64,000 nucleotides of DNA from Panagrolaimus kolymaensis (taxonomy: Eukaryota > Nematoda > Chromadorea > Rhabditida > Panagrolaimidae): positions 2,046,001-2,110,000 of the forward strand of contig JAJQJQ010000006.1 of NCBI GenBank assembly GCA_028622995.1, given 5' to 3'. Shown piece by piece: positions 63,903 to 64,000 of this stretch. Both the position numbers and the translations under genes were made by a program. The first letter of the stretch is position 1. Every line of letters starts with the position of its first letter. The notes beneath the pieces are model-generated. The model saw nothing but the letters and a program-made list of their open reading frames with translations. It searched no databases and was not told the origin of the DNA.

Positions 63903-64000
63903 ATGTCGAGTCGAAAAAGGCATCATGACAAAGAGGATGAGGTAAGTTTCTTTATTTTTTCTTTATAAAACATCCAACTAACTCTATGTTTTTCAGCCAA
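63903..64000 (+). CDS. First exons of an unknown gene, cut by the window edge
   Basis: ATG at 63903 opens a 13-codon exon (MSSRKRHHDKEDE) ending at 63941 with donor GTAAGT. A 55-bp intron ends TTTTTCAG and exon 2 begins at 63997. The charged N-terminus gives no family. The call rests on the start context, consensus splice sites and the head-to-head position with MetAP2. Confidence 0.55.

Overview
The window is eukaryotic and looks like nuclear DNA of a free-living nematode. It is strongly AT-rich. Genes are split by short introns (often about 50-70 bp) with GTAAG donors and TTTTTAG or TTTTCAG acceptors. The gene content is animal and nematode-like: a TWK-type two-pore K+ channel, a DCAF7/SWAN-1 WD40 protein, a KDEL receptor, TAPT1, MetAP2, an atypical tyrosine phosphatase, a divergent PP1 and F-box-like orphans. 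A clade IV (Panagrolaimus-like) origin is my inference from composition and the orphan genes; it is not proven. All exon boundaries below were built by hand and checked for phase.

Layout. 1-13.2 kb has no gene; it opens with the right end of a hAT-like element, then an 8-kb block carrying an oriented AAACTG motif, then 4.4 kb of low-complexity AT-rich DNA. 13.2-14.3 kb is an orphan F-box/LRR-like gene. 15.4-21.8 kb is an inverted duplication: two copies of a small secreted-protein gene point inward on about 1.4-kb arms around a PP1-like phosphatase gene with an in-frame TGA. 21.8-25 kb holds a sarcosine/pipecolate oxidase-like gene and a single-pass membrane protein, divergently arranged. 25.6-35.1 kb is a second AAACTG block with a C/EBP-like bZIP gene, a small two-pass membrane protein gene with a tRNA-Gly in its first intron, and three MITE-like elements (hAT-, piggyBac- and TA-type).

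36.3-37.4 kb is an atypical protein tyrosine phosphatase. 38-40.3 kb is gene-free with a 190-bp-arm fold-back element, a tRNA-like relic and a GC-rich hairpin. 40.7-42.1 kb is a coiled-coil orphan. 43.4-48.6 kb is a TWK channel with C-terminal fibronectin III domains; its introns form the third AAACTG block. 49.2-51.3 kb pairs a KDEL receptor with an ARF-family GTPase, both of the early secretory pathway. 52.4-55.6 kb holds two tandem F-box-like paralogues; the first is split by a 1.28-kb palindromic element inserted at a TA. 56.1-63.6 kb is compact housekeeping DNA: DCAF7/SWAN-1 (-), TAPT1 (+), MetAP2 (-), and the first exons of an unknown gene (+) at the right edge.

The most unusual signal is the AAACTG motif. 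It recurs about every 76 bp (hand count in one stretch), always on the same strand whatever the direction of the local genes, in three bounded blocks. It fills introns and intergenic DNA and is absent from the housekeeping gene clusters.
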